Below, piece by piece: positions 49,763-58,330 of a stretch of 64,000 bases of DNA. The stretch covers positions 558,001-622,000 of the forward strand of contig NZ_JAXMOH010000002.1 in assembly GCF_034670005.1 (NCBI RefSeq), in the 5' to 3' direction. The notes under the pieces were generated by a model. That model was not told the DNA's origin, made no database searches, and worked only from the letters and a program-made list of their open reading frames with translations. The position numbers were made by a program, and so were the translations under genes. Origin of the DNA: Thalassobius sp034670005 (GTDB taxonomy: Bacteria; Pseudomonadota; Alphaproteobacteria; Rhodobacterales; Rhodobacteraceae). The first letter of the stretch is position 1; each line of letters opens with the position of its first letter.

Positions 49763-50029
49763 ATGCCCGTACCGAAAACCATCCCGACCCTTCCTCCTGC
49801 CGGTGCCTCTGCCGAGGAAACCGGCGCGGCTCTAGCTGCCCTCTTAAACTGGATCGTGAAGGCCCGCCTTGGCGACCTCCTAGAGGCCGGGTTGACCCAT
49901 GCCGATGTGTTCCGACTGGTTCGGGTGGCTGACGATTACCGGCGTGGGGAGTTTGGCCCCGACACTCTGGCGACGATCCACGACCTTGCCCCCAAGCTGG
50001 ACCGGGTGAACCTCTACAAGACCCCTTGA
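49763..50029 (+). CDS. Small conserved-looking protein at the right end of the element
   Basis: This 88-residue protein starts MPVPKTIPTLPPAG and continues with helices AALLNWIVKARLGDLLEAGL and VFRLVRVADDYRRGEFGP. It is the last gene; its stop is directly adjacent to the TTTGGTATACA repeat. No family is recognised. A role as a head-size, decoration or packaging-related protein is possible but unsupported. Confidence 0.55.
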   Translation: MPVPKTIPTLPPAGASAEETGAALAALLNWIVKARLGDLLEAGLTHADVFRLVRVADDYRRGEFGPDTLATIHDLAPKLDRVNLYKTP

Positions 50030-50040
50030 TTTGGTATACA
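50030..50040. repeat. TTTGGTATACA, right internal end repeat (candidate integrase arm site)
   Basis: This is identical to 39238-39248 in the same orientation and is also followed by a GGGGTA. It lies 76 bp before attR. No gene follows it within the element, so a promoter role is less likely than integrase binding. Confidence 0.6.
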
Positions 50041-50116
50041 AACCGGGGTAATTTGCTCGTGACCAAGGCAAGGGAAATGCCTTAAAAATAATGGCTTGAG
50101 TGGGAGAAGACGACGA

Positions 50117-50133
50117 TCCAGGGTCGCCCACCA
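50117..50133. repeat. attR core (17 bp)
   Basis: TCCAGGGTCGCCCACCA is identical to attL. Upstream bases are unrelated to the tRNA T-arm, so the tRNA gene is complete only at attL. Confidence 0.92.
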
Positions 50134-50192
50134 CTTCCTTATCTGAAAATTTGGACATTCACAGCCCAACCGCCCCGACCGACGGTGTCGGG

Positions 50193-50711
50193 TCAGCACC
50201 CGGTTGCCGTGCCGACATCGCTCAACCGGGCCTTCAGCGCCTGATTCATCCGTTCATAACCAGGCTCGATTGCATCCAGTTCGGCATAGGACACGAAAAG
50301 CCCCGAGAACACCTCTGTGTGATGCAACCGGGTGCAGCCGGGATTGATTGGATCCAAATCAAACCAGTGCACGCCCCTGAATAGTCCTGCCGGTCCACCG
50401 CCCCAGACAAGGCTGCGGTTTTCTTCTAGCTCCAACACGCGGGGGTGTATGGTCAGCGAATTCCCGTTGGGTTTGACGATTTTGACCGTCAGTTTCCGAC
50501 CTCGCTGTAATACTCCTTCGACATGCACATGGTAGGGGTTCCATTGAGGATACGCATCGATATCCGTCAGTACCCGCCAGACCGCATCGACCGGTGCGGG
50601 CAAATCGATTGCCGTGTCGATTTCGATGCGGGTGGTCTGTTTGACCGTGTCGGCCCGGGCCATTACGCCCCCCGCGATAAGAACGGTGGAAAGAATTGCA
50701 GTTCTCAACAT
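50193..50711 (-). CDS. Exported SRPBCC-fold protein
   Basis: This 172-residue protein starts with a signal-peptide-like region (MLRTAILSTVLIAGGVMARA) and then an SRPBCC lipid-binding domain (IDLPAPVDAVWRVLTDIDAY, WNPYHVHVEG, HHTEVFSGLF). Cytoplasmic relatives are common; export is unusual. The start is chosen at 50711 because of the CAGGAGACTGAC ribosome site. A 17-bp motif, shared with the AraC-type regulator and the SDR promoters, lies 52 bp upstream, so it belongs to that regulon. Confidence 0.8.
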   Translation of the reverse strand: MLRTAILSTVLIAGGVMARADTVKQTTRIEIDTAIDLPAPVDAVWRVLTDIDAYPQWNPYHVHVEGVLQRGRKLTVKIVKPNGNSLTIHPRVLELEENRSLVWGGGPAGLFRGVHWFDLDPINPGCTRLHHTEVFSGLFVSYAELDAIEPGYERMNQALKARLSDVGTATGC

Positions 50712-50763
50712 GTCAGTCTCCTGTGTTTGACAACAGAAGAATGGCCTAAGCGGCAACCGCTTT

Positions 50764-50780
50764 ATTGAAACATCACGCCA
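50764..50780. promoter_or_regulatory. Regulator motif before the SRPBCC gene
   Basis: ATTGAAACATCACGCCA differs in one base from the motif at 51835-51851. Read toward the gene (minus strand) it is TGGCGTGATGTTTCAAT and ends 52 nt before the start codon. Confidence 0.7.
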
Positions 50781-50857
50781 GACCGGCCAGCCTCGGATGG
50801 GCAAATTTGATCTCGGTAGAAAGCGGGACGAGATGCACCTAAAACGCTGATATCAAT

Positions 50858-51778
50858 TTAGATAACGTCACCTGAAATGCCGCGAAACACTCTTGGGGTC
50901 ATATTCGTCGTGCGCAGAAAATCGCGCTGGAAATGCGCCTGATCGGCGTATCCGCAGCAATACCCGATTTCTGCCAACGGCGCGCGGCTGCGGGTCAACA
51001 GATCAGTCGCCGCCCGCATCCGCGCCCGTCGCAGGATAGAGGAAAAGCTGTACCCTTCCCCGCTGAGATGGCGCTGCAATGAGCGCTCCGAAAAGGCCAG
51101 ATTGCGGGCGGCATCGCTCAATTTCCAGCTCTGGCCGATATCACTGGCCAGAAGATCGGTCAGTCTGGCGTTGACCGGGACGTCGGTCGGACCAGCCATG
51201 GTATCGGACACTTGACCGGCCCGATCCGCACGCCATGTAATAACAAAGGTTTCCAGGCTTTCCTCCGGCGGCAATGAAACGTGTTGCAGCTGCTTTGGAT
51301 CAAACTCGCGCGCACCGATCCACAACTGTGCCCCTTCGACGCCGATTGCCTGCAACAGCCCCAATAGCAGCCCCGATATCAGACAATTTTCCCCCAAGGT
51401 TGCCGGGGCTTCCGTGTTGGTCCGCGTACAAGCCCATTTATGCGCACCTTCCCGGTCAATCCTTATCCGATTGCTGGAATGGTAATACCGTTCCAATCGC
51501 ATCCATTTCTCTGCCAACACAGCCGGGTCAGGGGACCGTTTCAAAACCGTTATCGCCGGCGTTTCATCGGCCAGATCCAGATATTGCCCCACTGACAGTA
51601 AAATCCCTGGTCCCAACCGGTCCAACACACGCGCCACCAGATCGCGTTTTGCCGCCTCTGAACTGACCGCATGCTGCATCGGGTCGGGCCGTCGCAGCCC
51701 TCCCAGCAAATCGGCATCGATGCCGGAAACGACGTTGTGGATCAGGCTGATCAATCCGGTGCTGGAGAACCGATCCAT
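50858..51778 (-). CDS. AraC-family transcriptional regulator
   Basis: This 306-residue regulator has an Arabinose_bd-like N-terminal domain (residues about 20-200) and a C-terminal double helix-turn-helix: LSDAARNLAFSERSLQRHL and PLAEIGYCCGYADQAHFQRDF, ending in the family TPRVFR. This layout is that of the OruR/ArgR-like or lipid-responsive AraC group. It probably controls itself, the divergent SDR and the SRPBCC gene through the shared 17-bp motif. Confidence 0.9.
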   Translation of the reverse strand: MDRFSSTGLISLIHNVVSGIDADLLGGLRRPDPMQHAVSSEAAKRDLVARVLDRLGPGILLSVGQYLDLADETPAITVLKRSPDPAVLAEKWMRLERYYHSSNRIRIDREGAHKWACTRTNTEAPATLGENCLISGLLLGLLQAIGVEGAQLWIGAREFDPKQLQHVSLPPEESLETFVITWRADRAGQVSDTMAGPTDVPVNARLTDLLASDIGQSWKLSDAARNLAFSERSLQRHLSGEGYSFSSILRRARMRAATDLLTRSRAPLAEIGYCCGYADQAHFQRDFLRTTNMTPRVFRGISGDVI

Positions 51779-51834
51779 GCTGCGGGTCCCCTTCTGTTGC
51801 TTTCACCATATCATACCAGCGGTGGCCGTTCCTT

Positions 51835-51885
51835 ATTGAAAAATCACGCCATACGCCGAGAGCAGGCTTGGCGTGATTTTTCAAT
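51835..51885. promoter_or_regulatory. Paired operator in the araC/SDR divergent promoter
   Basis: ATTGAAAAATCACGCCA (51835-51851) and TGGCGTGATTTTTCAAT (51869-51885) are a perfect 17-bp inverted repeat with a 17-bp spacer. Each arm points toward one of the divergent genes: 56 nt to the regulator start and 55 nt to the SDR start. A TATGAT -10-like hexamer lies between the left arm and the regulator gene. Confidence 0.8.
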
Positions 51886-51940
51886 ATCTGACAGGGCCAC
51901 GCAGCTAGGTCAGAGGCATATTGAAACAAAGGGCGCAGAT

Positions 51941-52681
51941 ATGTCTGAAAAACCAATCTCCAAAGGCAAACGCAGTGTCGTAATCACCGGTGCCAGCCGT
52001 GGTATCGGTCGTGCGCTGGCTCACCTCCATGCGGCGCATGGCTTTGACGTGCTGGCCGTGGCGCGAAATTTCAAAGACTTCCCGCACCATCCCAACATTA
52101 CCTGCCTGCCTCTGGACCTGACCTGGTCCGATGCAATTCCCAAAATCATCGGATGTCTGAACGCCACTGCCCGTCCTTTCGAAAGGTTGATCAACAATGC
52201 TGGCATCCAGGTTGAACTGGACCTGACTCGCGATGTCGGGGACGAAACGCCAGCACTAATCGACCGGGAAATCGCACTGAACCTGACCCTCCCGATACAT
52301 CTGAGCCATGCAATGGTGCCGCTGATGGCGCGACCGGGCGGGACCATCGTCAATGTCACTTCGCTAACATCGCGTCAGCCCAAATCTTCAGCCCCTGTCT
52401 ATTCCGCGACCAAGGCCGGTCTGGCCTCGTTCACGTCGGCGCTGCGCCATCAACTCGCGCCTTTGGGTATCCGGGTGGTCGAAGCCGTGCCGCCACTGGT
52501 CGACACCGATATGACACTGGGGCGCGGATCGGGAAAACTATCCGCTGAAGCCATGGCACAGGCAATCTACGACGGCATTGCCGCTCAGCGGCGCATAATA
52601 GCGCCGGGGCTATCGCGCCCGGTTCTGTTGCTAAACCGCCTGCTGCCTGAATTGGTCGCAAAAATACTGGCGAAAAGCTGA
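51941..52681 (+). CDS. Short-chain dehydrogenase/reductase
   Basis: This 246-residue SDR is a classical or DltE-like NAD(P)-dependent oxidoreductase. Cofactor loop TGASRGIGRAL, NNAG, catalytic Ser in NVTSLTSRQ and YSATK are all present. The DltE type is suggested by VEAVPPLVDTDMTL. The start MSEKPISKGKR has AAAGGGCG upstream. It is divergent from the AraC regulator and shares its operator. The substrate is unknown, possibly a lipid or aldehyde. Confidence 0.88.
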   Translation: MSEKPISKGKRSVVITGASRGIGRALAHLHAAHGFDVLAVARNFKDFPHHPNITCLPLDLTWSDAIPKIIGCLNATARPFERLINNAGIQVELDLTRDVGDETPALIDREIALNLTLPIHLSHAMVPLMARPGGTIVNVTSLTSRQPKSSAPVYSATKAGLASFTSALRHQLAPLGIRVVEAVPPLVDTDMTLGRGSGKLSAEAMAQAIYDGIAAQRRIIAPGLSRPVLLLNRLLPELVAKILAKS

Positions 52682-52685
52682 GACC

Positions 52686-53228
52686 TCAGGGCATCAACAC
52701 CGACTTGCGGTCGAACGTAGCCGAATCGGTTGTCATGTCGTCATAGAAAACCTCGACATAGACTTGTTGCACCGATTTCGGCGGTAACCCCATGATCGGC
52801 ATCCCCTCTTCTCCGACCAAGGCATTGGGGGATGCCGTGTCTTCATGGCAGGCTGGCAGATCGTAAAGTTGCAGCGGACCGCCATTGATCGAATATCTGA
52901 TCGCATTCAACCCGCAACGCCAGCTAAGCAGTTGGGTGAAGTAGACAATGTCATGCCCGTCATATTCACGCACAGCGATCCAACTGGCCTTGGTCATGCC
53001 AAGGATCGGGCGCACTTCCTGCGCTGTGGTGAATTTGCCGCTGGGTGCCTCGGCGGACTGTGCCTGACCTTGAGCCTGGGCTTGAACCTGAACCTGAGCT
53101 GACGTTTCAGAGCTTGTGCTTTGGGTTGCCGGTGCGACTTGTACCGCGGCCTGATCGGTAGGTTTCGTGCCGCCATCGCTGCCGCCCTGAGCCGCCATCG
53201 CAATCATCATCAAGAAAAAATTCAGCAT
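52686..53228 (-). CDS. Exported hypothetical protein with Gln/Val/Ala repeat
   Basis: This 180-residue protein has a short hydrophobic N-terminus, a low-complexity linker with alternating QV and QA pairs (SAQVQVQAQAQGQAQ at about residues 43-57) and a folded C-terminal domain with two cysteines (WRCGLNAIRY and LPACHEDT). The domain is probably periplasmic. It is convergent with the SDR gene. I do not recognise a family. Confidence 0.7.
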   Translation of the reverse strand: MLNFFLMMIAMAAQGGSDGGTKPTDQAAVQVAPATQSTSSETSAQVQVQAQAQGQAQSAEAPSGKFTTAQEVRPILGMTKASWIAVREYDGHDIVYFTQLLSWRCGLNAIRYSINGGPLQLYDLPACHEDTASPNALVGEEGMPIMGLPPKSVQQVYVEVFYDDMTTDSATFDRKSVLMP

Positions 53229-53324
53229 TAATCGCTTCCTTCTGCAAAATCCGCAGCGGCCCCTTCTGTTGCGGCTGCCGTGCCCCTATACTGTTAAAAA
53301 AAACGAGGTCAGGGCAGTCCGAGT

Positions 53325-54329
53325 ATGACCAAAACGGAACAAAAAATCCAACCTTTCAATATCGTCATCATTGGCCAGACCAACAGGCTGCAATATGAGG
53401 CGTTGCTGTTTGCCGCCTCGTTCAATGCGACCAATCCCGATTTTCCTGGACGTTTCTTTGTCGCCATGCCGCAACCAGGCCCCCTGTGGCAAGATGACCC
53501 AAGCATCTCGAACACCTATATTCTTGAATTACTGGAAGAATTCGGGGCAGAACTCCTGCCCTTCGAAAACCGGTATTTCGGCCAATCCTATCCCCATGGC
53601 AACAAGATCGAAGCGCTGGCGGCGCTGCCCGAAGGCGAACCCTTTGTGTTCTTCGATACCGATACGCTGATCCTCGACGACCTGACCGAAGTGCCTTTTG
53701 ATTTCGACCGGCCCACGGCTTCGCTGCGGGTCGAAGGCACCTGGCCCAAACTGGAACTCTACGGCCCGGGCTATACCGAGATTTGGAAGTCGCTCTATGA
53801 TCGGTTCGGGCTGGATTTCGAAAGCTCTCTCGACCTTTCTCAGCCGGATGAATATTGGCGCAGATACCTCTATTTCAATGCAGGTTTCTTTTACTATAAA
53901 TGCCCCAAGATTTTCGGAGACCTGTTTGCCGAATTCGCGCTGTCGATCAAAACCGACCCGCCAGCACCATTGGTATGCCAGTCGCTGAATCCCTGGCTAG
54001 ATCAGGTGGCCCTGCCCTTGGTCATCCATGCGCTTGGCGGTGGTCGCGATGCCCTCCCCAAAGGCTATCTGGACGGGGATTACAGTTGCCACTATCGTTT
54101 GTTGCCAATGCTTTACGCACGCGAAAGCGACAGGGCGGTCGAGTTGTTAGAAGAGATTGCAGCGCCGAACCGGATCAAGAAAGCGCTCAAGCAATACGAG
54201 CCGATCAAGCGCTTTGTCTATCAGGGCAAAGGCGACAGAGCGCGCAACATGTTCGACCGCGATGACCTGCCACGCCGGGAACAGATGATCCGGCAAAGGC
54301 TGAAGAAAAACGGCCTTTGGCTGCGCTGA
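53325..54329 (+). CDS. Glycosyltransferase-like conserved protein
   Basis: This 334-residue cytoplasmic protein looks like a GT-A fold nucleotide-sugar transferase: FNIVIIGQTNRLQYEALLFA near the N-terminus and a DxD-type FVFFDTDTLILDD at about residue 110. The rest (FNAGFFYYKCPKIFGDLF; LDQVALPLVIHALGG) fits the family of roseobacter proteins of this size. A C-terminal basic helix follows. No donor or acceptor can be predicted. No linked polysaccharide genes are present. Confidence 0.65.
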   Translation: MTKTEQKIQPFNIVIIGQTNRLQYEALLFAASFNATNPDFPGRFFVAMPQPGPLWQDDPSISNTYILELLEEFGAELLPFENRYFGQSYPHGNKIEALAALPEGEPFVFFDTDTLILDDLTEVPFDFDRPTASLRVEGTWPKLELYGPGYTEIWKSLYDRFGLDFESSLDLSQPDEYWRRYLYFNAGFFYYKCPKIFGDLFAEFALSIKTDPPAPLVCQSLNPWLDQVALPLVIHALGGGRDALPKGYLDGDYSCHYRLLPMLYARESDRAVELLEEIAAPNRIKKALKQYEPIKRFVYQGKGDRARNMFDRDDLPRREQMIRQRLKKNGLWLR

Positions 54330-54350
54330 AATAGCCCGCCAAAGCCGGTG

Positions 54351-54968
54351 TCAAATTACAGAGCTGAACGCCGTCGGATGCAACACCGGTTGGTAGCCCG
54401 CTGCCAAAGTCCGTACAATCGGGGCCGGTGTCAGGACGGCAATCCGGCCAAGTGGACGGATGCGCTTTGACACGTAACCATCTGTTGTAAATATAATAAT
54501 ATAGTTTTTCATCACCAGCGCAGGCTCCGGTGCCAGCACAAAACAACCATCGGGCAATGTTTCGGCCTGAGCCTCGAAACGGATTTGCGTCCGGTTGCGG
54601 GATACACGGGTGGGATGCAGCGCGGTGTCGATATCGGCAAGCCGCGCGACGGGACCCTGCGCCGCCTCCCAGGCGCTGCGAAACCGGACAGCATCGGCCC
54701 GGCGGCATTCGTGGCACGGCCGGTGCCCGGCGGCCAAGGCCACCGCTTCATCAAGAAAAAACAAAGCCGTCCAACCGCGTTCGGGCATCGGCCCGTGATA
54801 GCGGTCCTTGAACCGCAAGGCGCAGCAAAGCCAGTGTTTGTGCCGCCAGCGAGATCGTCCCAATGACCCATCGGGCCGGTGCAAAATTCCGCGATTACCG
54901 GTGAACAGACCCCGCGCCGGATCGGCCACGATGTCCCCTGTCGGCAGAACGCGGTTTTGCAGTGTCAC
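54351..54968 (-). CDS. Conserved hypothetical protein with putative metal-binding Cys/His
   Basis: This 205-residue protein contains KHWLCCALRFKDR, GHRPCHECRRADA and several Arg-rich segments; the cysteines and histidines look like a metal site. Similar proteins are common in alphaproteobacteria without assigned function. It overlaps the prfC stop by ATGA, so the two are translated together. Confidence 0.7.
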   Translation of the reverse strand: MTLQNRVLPTGDIVADPARGLFTGNRGILHRPDGSLGRSRWRHKHWLCCALRFKDRYHGPMPERGWTALFFLDEAVALAAGHRPCHECRRADAVRFRSAWEAAQGPVARLADIDTALHPTRVSRNRTQIRFEAQAETLPDGCFVLAPEPALVMKNYIIIFTTDGYVSKRIRPLGRIAVLTPAPIVRTLAAGYQPVLHPTAFSSVI

Positions 54969-56572
54969 ACCATCATTTCTTTCGTCGCGGACAGAGTTAT
55001 ATCTGGGTAATCGCGTTCAACACGGTCGATATCCCATTGTAAACGCGTCAGATAAACGATGTCTCCATCATGGTCCCGGGCGATATGTTGTTTGTTGGCG
55101 TCGACGAATTTATCCACCGCAAGCTTGTCACCATGAACCCAGCGGGCAGAGGTGAACTGCGATTGTTCGAACCGAACGGGCAGCCCGTATTCCAATTCGA
55201 TCCGGCTGGCCAGAACTTCGAACTGAAGCGCGCCGACGACGCCGACGATGAATCCCGAACCGAAATTCGGTTTGAACACCTTGGCCGCCCCTTCTTCGGC
55301 GAATTGCATCAGCGCCTTTTCCAGGTGCTTGGCCTTCATCGGGTCGCCCGCGCGGCAGGTTTGCAGCAGTTCCGGCGCGAAGCTGGGGATGCCGGTGACG
55401 CGGATCGCTTCGCCTTCGGTCAGGGTGTCGCCGATGCGCAGCTGGCCGTGGTTGGGGATGCCGATGATATCGCCGGCCCAGGCTTCTTCGGCCAGCTCAC
55501 GGTCGGAGGCGAGGAACAGCACCGGGTTGGTCACGGCCATCGGTTTCTTGGTCCGAACATGGGTCAGTTTCATGCCGCGCTTGAAATGCCCCGAGGCCAT
55601 GCGGATGAACGCGACCCGGTCGCGGTGCTTGGGGTCCATATTCGCCTGAACCTTGAAGACAAAGCCGGAAACCTTTGTTTCATCAGGAGAAATCTGCCTT
55701 GGCTCCGCCTTCTGAACCTGCGGTTCCGGGCCGTATTCGCCGATCCCGTCCATCAGTTCCTTGACTCCGAAAGAGTTGATCGCAGACCCGAACCAGATCG
55801 GGGTCATGTGACCTTCGAGAACCGCTTGCGGATCGAGTTTCGGCAACAGCTCTTTCGCCATCTCGACCTCTTCGCGCAGCTTTTCGATCAGGTCAGCGGG
55901 GACATTTTCGGCCAGTTTTGGATCATCCAATCCTTTGATTTCAATGGTTTCTGCCACTTTGTTCCGATCGGCACGGTCCATCAGTTCCAGCCGGTCATTC
56001 AACATGTCATAGCAGCCGATGAAATCCCGGCCCTGACCGATCGGCCAAGAGGCCGGGGTCACGTCAATCGCCAGATTTTCCTGAATTTCATCAATGATAT
56101 CAAAGGTGTCCCGGCTTTCCCGGTCCATCTTGTTACAGAAGGTCAGGATCGGCAGGTCGCGCAGGCGGCAGACCTCGAACAATTTCTGCGTCTGGCTTTC
56201 CACCCCCTTGGCGCCGTCGATCACCATCACCGCCGCATCCACCGCCGTCAGGGTGCGATAAGTGTCTTCGGAAAAATCCGAGTGACCGGGAGTGTCGACA
56301 AGATTGAACCGGAAGCCATTGTAATCAAACGACATTGCAGATGCCGAAACCGAAATCCCCCGGTCCTTTTCCATCTGCATGAAGTCCGACCGGGTGCGCC
56401 GCGCTTCGCCCTTGGCGCGGACCTGACCGGCCATCTGAATCGCGCCACCATAGAGCAGGAACTTTTCCGTAAGCGTGGTTTTGCCAGCGTCGGGATGCGA
56501 AATGATCGCAAAGGTCCGGCGACGGGCAATCTCGGGTGGCAGTTCGGGGCGGTTTGGGGCGGTGTCTAACAT
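54965..56572 (-). CDS. prfC: Peptide chain release factor RF-3
   Basis: This 535-residue GTPase removes RF-1 and RF-2 from the ribosome after termination. GTP-binding motifs are SHPDAGKTT, DTPGHSDFSED and NKMDRE; the switch I region RGISVSAS is that of RF-3 and not of EF-G. The domain III part (NFGSGFIVGVVGALQFEVLA) is present. The start MLDTAPNRPELPPEI is chosen because a longer start at 56632 has no ribosome site. Confidence 0.95.
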   Translation of the reverse strand: MLDTAPNRPELPPEIARRRTFAIISHPDAGKTTLTEKFLLYGGAIQMAGQVRAKGEARRTRSDFMQMEKDRGISVSASAMSFDYNGFRFNLVDTPGHSDFSEDTYRTLTAVDAAVMVIDGAKGVESQTQKLFEVCRLRDLPILTFCNKMDRESRDTFDIIDEIQENLAIDVTPASWPIGQGRDFIGCYDMLNDRLELMDRADRNKVAETIEIKGLDDPKLAENVPADLIEKLREEVEMAKELLPKLDPQAVLEGHMTPIWFGSAINSFGVKELMDGIGEYGPEPQVQKAEPRQISPDETKVSGFVFKVQANMDPKHRDRVAFIRMASGHFKRGMKLTHVRTKKPMAVTNPVLFLASDRELAEEAWAGDIIGIPNHGQLRIGDTLTEGEAIRVTGIPSFAPELLQTCRAGDPMKAKHLEKALMQFAEEGAAKVFKPNFGSGFIVGVVGALQFEVLASRIELEYGLPVRFEQSQFTSARWVHGDKLAVDKFVDANKQHIARDHDGDIVYLTRLQWDIDRVERDYPDITLSATKEMMV

Positions 56573-56733
56573 GGTCGGGCATATATTGATGCGCGCATCA
56601 CTTGGCAAGCTTGGCAGGGCATGGCGCTGCAAAGCTTTGGGACATTTGCGGTATTTGTAGTGTGAAACGCTACAGATTGCCCGCTCAGCGAAATCCGCCC
56701 CCGCTGGCGGGGCTGAAGACCGGTCGAACGGGC

Positions 56734-57576
56734 TTAGGAAACCGGTTGCCGGACGATCAGGACATCGCAGGGCGGGCTGCGCATCATGTCAGACGCCACG
56801 CTGCCCAGAAAGGCGCGGTGCCGACCGACACGGCCATGCGCCCCGACAACGATGAGATGAGCGTCTTCGCGCCGCGCCACGTCGCCCAAGACTCTTGCCG
56901 CGCCACCTTCAACGAACTGGGTCTCGGCGAGGATATCGGGCAATTCCGCGGTATCGCGCCATTGCGCATCGTTCTGGATCGGTTCCTTGCTGAAACTGCG
57001 CAGCAATGTGTCCTCATTTTCAGATTGCGCCAGCATGCCGCGATACGGCACCTGAAGCGTGTGAACCGGCAGGATGCGCGCATCCGCCGGCGCGAGCTTT
57101 GCCGCCAAACCGGCACCGGCTGTCGAATTGGGCGAAAAATCCGCGCCGAGAACGATGGTTTGATAAGGGCGTTCGTCGCGATCCGCAGCAAGCAGGACCG
57201 GCACCTGAGCCAGACGGGTGATCCGTTGCGCCGTGGTTTCGCGCAGGAGATCCAGAAAGCTTCGGTCACGATGCGACCCCATCACCAACAGGTCGGCGCC
57301 GTCCCGTTCGACACTGGCAATGATGTCGCCGGTCGGGTCGCCACGTTCGACCCGGATTTCATAATCCACGCCAGCCCCAAGGGTCTGACCAAAAGCGCCG
57401 AGCGATTTCCGTCCCTGTTGAATGATATCGTCAATAATCGGTAATGGCAGGGCGTCATCGACGATACTCAGGACGATCAGCCGCGCCTTGAGCGCCCGCG
57501 CAATGGCAAACCCGCGGCGCACCGCCATATCTCCACGAAGTGAAAGGTCGGTTGCCGCGATGATGGTATCAATCAT
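56734..57576 (-). CDS. Tandem universal stress protein
   Basis: This 280-residue protein contains two UspA domains (about 1-140 and 145-280). Each has the ATP-binding type G-x2-G-x9-G pattern: VMGSHRDRSFLDLLRETTAQ in the first and VVGAHGRVGRHRAFLGSVAS in the second. The first domain's site is less perfect. Tandem Usps bind ATP or AMP and are induced under starvation and other stress. It stands alone between prfC and a P-loop protein. Confidence 0.92.
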   Translation of the reverse strand: MIDTIIAATDLSLRGDMAVRRGFAIARALKARLIVLSIVDDALPLPIIDDIIQQGRKSLGAFGQTLGAGVDYEIRVERGDPTGDIIASVERDGADLLVMGSHRDRSFLDLLRETTAQRITRLAQVPVLLAADRDERPYQTIVLGADFSPNSTAGAGLAAKLAPADARILPVHTLQVPYRGMLAQSENEDTLLRSFSKEPIQNDAQWRDTAELPDILAETQFVEGGAARVLGDVARREDAHLIVVGAHGRVGRHRAFLGSVASDMMRSPPCDVLIVRQPVS

Positions 57577-57677
57577 GTCTGTCCCCTGAAATTCGCCAAT
57601 ACAATCGTTTTCAAGTGGTCAGGTAAGTTCGTTCCGGGGGATATCAAGTCCCCGCAGATGGCCGCAGACAGGACAAA

Positions 57678-58277
57678 TCAATTGTCCAGCACACGCTGCG
57701 CATCGTCCCAGCAGTCAAGGTGACGAAAACTTTGATCGACCGACCATAAAAACCGGTGCGACACCGAATTCCGTCTCAGATAGTCCTGCCAGATCAGGTA
57801 GCGCCGGGTCAGGTCCATGTAGTTCAAGCGCGCCAGCTTGTACTCGCGCGGATAGGTGCCAACCGCATTGTCCATGCCCCAGCCAAGACCCAGATAATCG
57901 CGGCGCTCGATGCGCGATCTGATTTCAGATCTGGGCGCAACCAGAACATCCACCGTGATCTCGTGCCCGGCTTCGAAAACCCGGCTGAACAGGGGGTGGT
58001 CATGCACCCGTCCGGCCAGCCCTCCGGTCCGGTCATCGCCGCGGCTATCCTGAACGGCCGAGATATCCATATGAAACAGATCCCCGGATTTCAGCGCTGA
58101 CCGCAGGCCACTGCGGAACATATGTTCGTAGACCGGTGAGGCGGTTTCAAATTCACGGTCGTTGGTGACTAAGTGGCGTATATAGGTCGATTTTCCCGCA
58201 CAGGAGAAACCCAACACGACATGCACGCCTCGCGGCTGCGTTCTGTTTTCCAGAATATATTCATGCTCGAACCCCAC
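57678..58277 (-). CDS. P-loop NTPase, kinase-like, unknown substrate
   Basis: This 199-residue protein has a Walker A of kinase type, GFSCAGKSTYI (about residues 23-33), after the strand GVHVVLGF. Later regions (VDVLVAPRSEIRSRIERRDYLG) look like the lid of small-molecule kinases or sulfotransferase-like proteins. The start is GTG; no better ATG is in frame. It lies just upstream of a Hint-domain protein gene on the same strand order, with 53 bp between them. No function can be named. Confidence 0.65.
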   Translation of the reverse strand: MGFEHEYILENRTQPRGVHVVLGFSCAGKSTYIRHLVTNDREFETASPVYEHMFRSGLRSALKSGDLFHMDISAVQDSRGDDRTGGLAGRVHDHPLFSRVFEAGHEITVDVLVAPRSEIRSRIERRDYLGLGWGMDNAVGTYPREYKLARLNYMDLTRRYLIWQDYLRRNSVSHRFLWSVDQSFRHLDCWDDAQRVLDN

Positions 58278-58330
58278 CGAAAACGCATCATACGCGGCGC
58301 GATTCCCGTCAAGATTTTTTTGGTAAATTA

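Larger units (their letters stand above)
39147..50133 (+). mobile_element. Integrated phage satellite (capsid-forming PICI-like), about 11 kb
   Basis: The element is bounded by a 17-bp direct repeat of the tRNA-Tyr 3' end and has an integrase next to attL. All genes that I can support are on the plus strand. After four early genes and a dyad-rich gap come TerL, HNH, two neck-type proteins, capsid, protease, connector, portal and an adaptor. No tail tube, tape measure, baseplate, fibre, holin or lysin is visible and there is no room for them. A defective prophage is the alternative, but every head gene appears intact with overlapping start and stop codons, which speaks for selection. Confidence 0.88.

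Noticed and set aside
39147..50133. Gene transfer agent cluster, as found in many Rhodobacterales
   Set aside because: The GTA cluster has tail tube, tape measure and host-contact genes and no integrase or attachment repeats. This element has att sites, an integrase and only head genes in another order.
39147..50133. Degraded prophage remnant
   Set aside because: All head genes have intact reading frames, catalytic residues and overlapping start/stop codons, and both ends are precise. A deletion derivative under no selection would be expected to show decay. The possibility is kept only as a refutation test.
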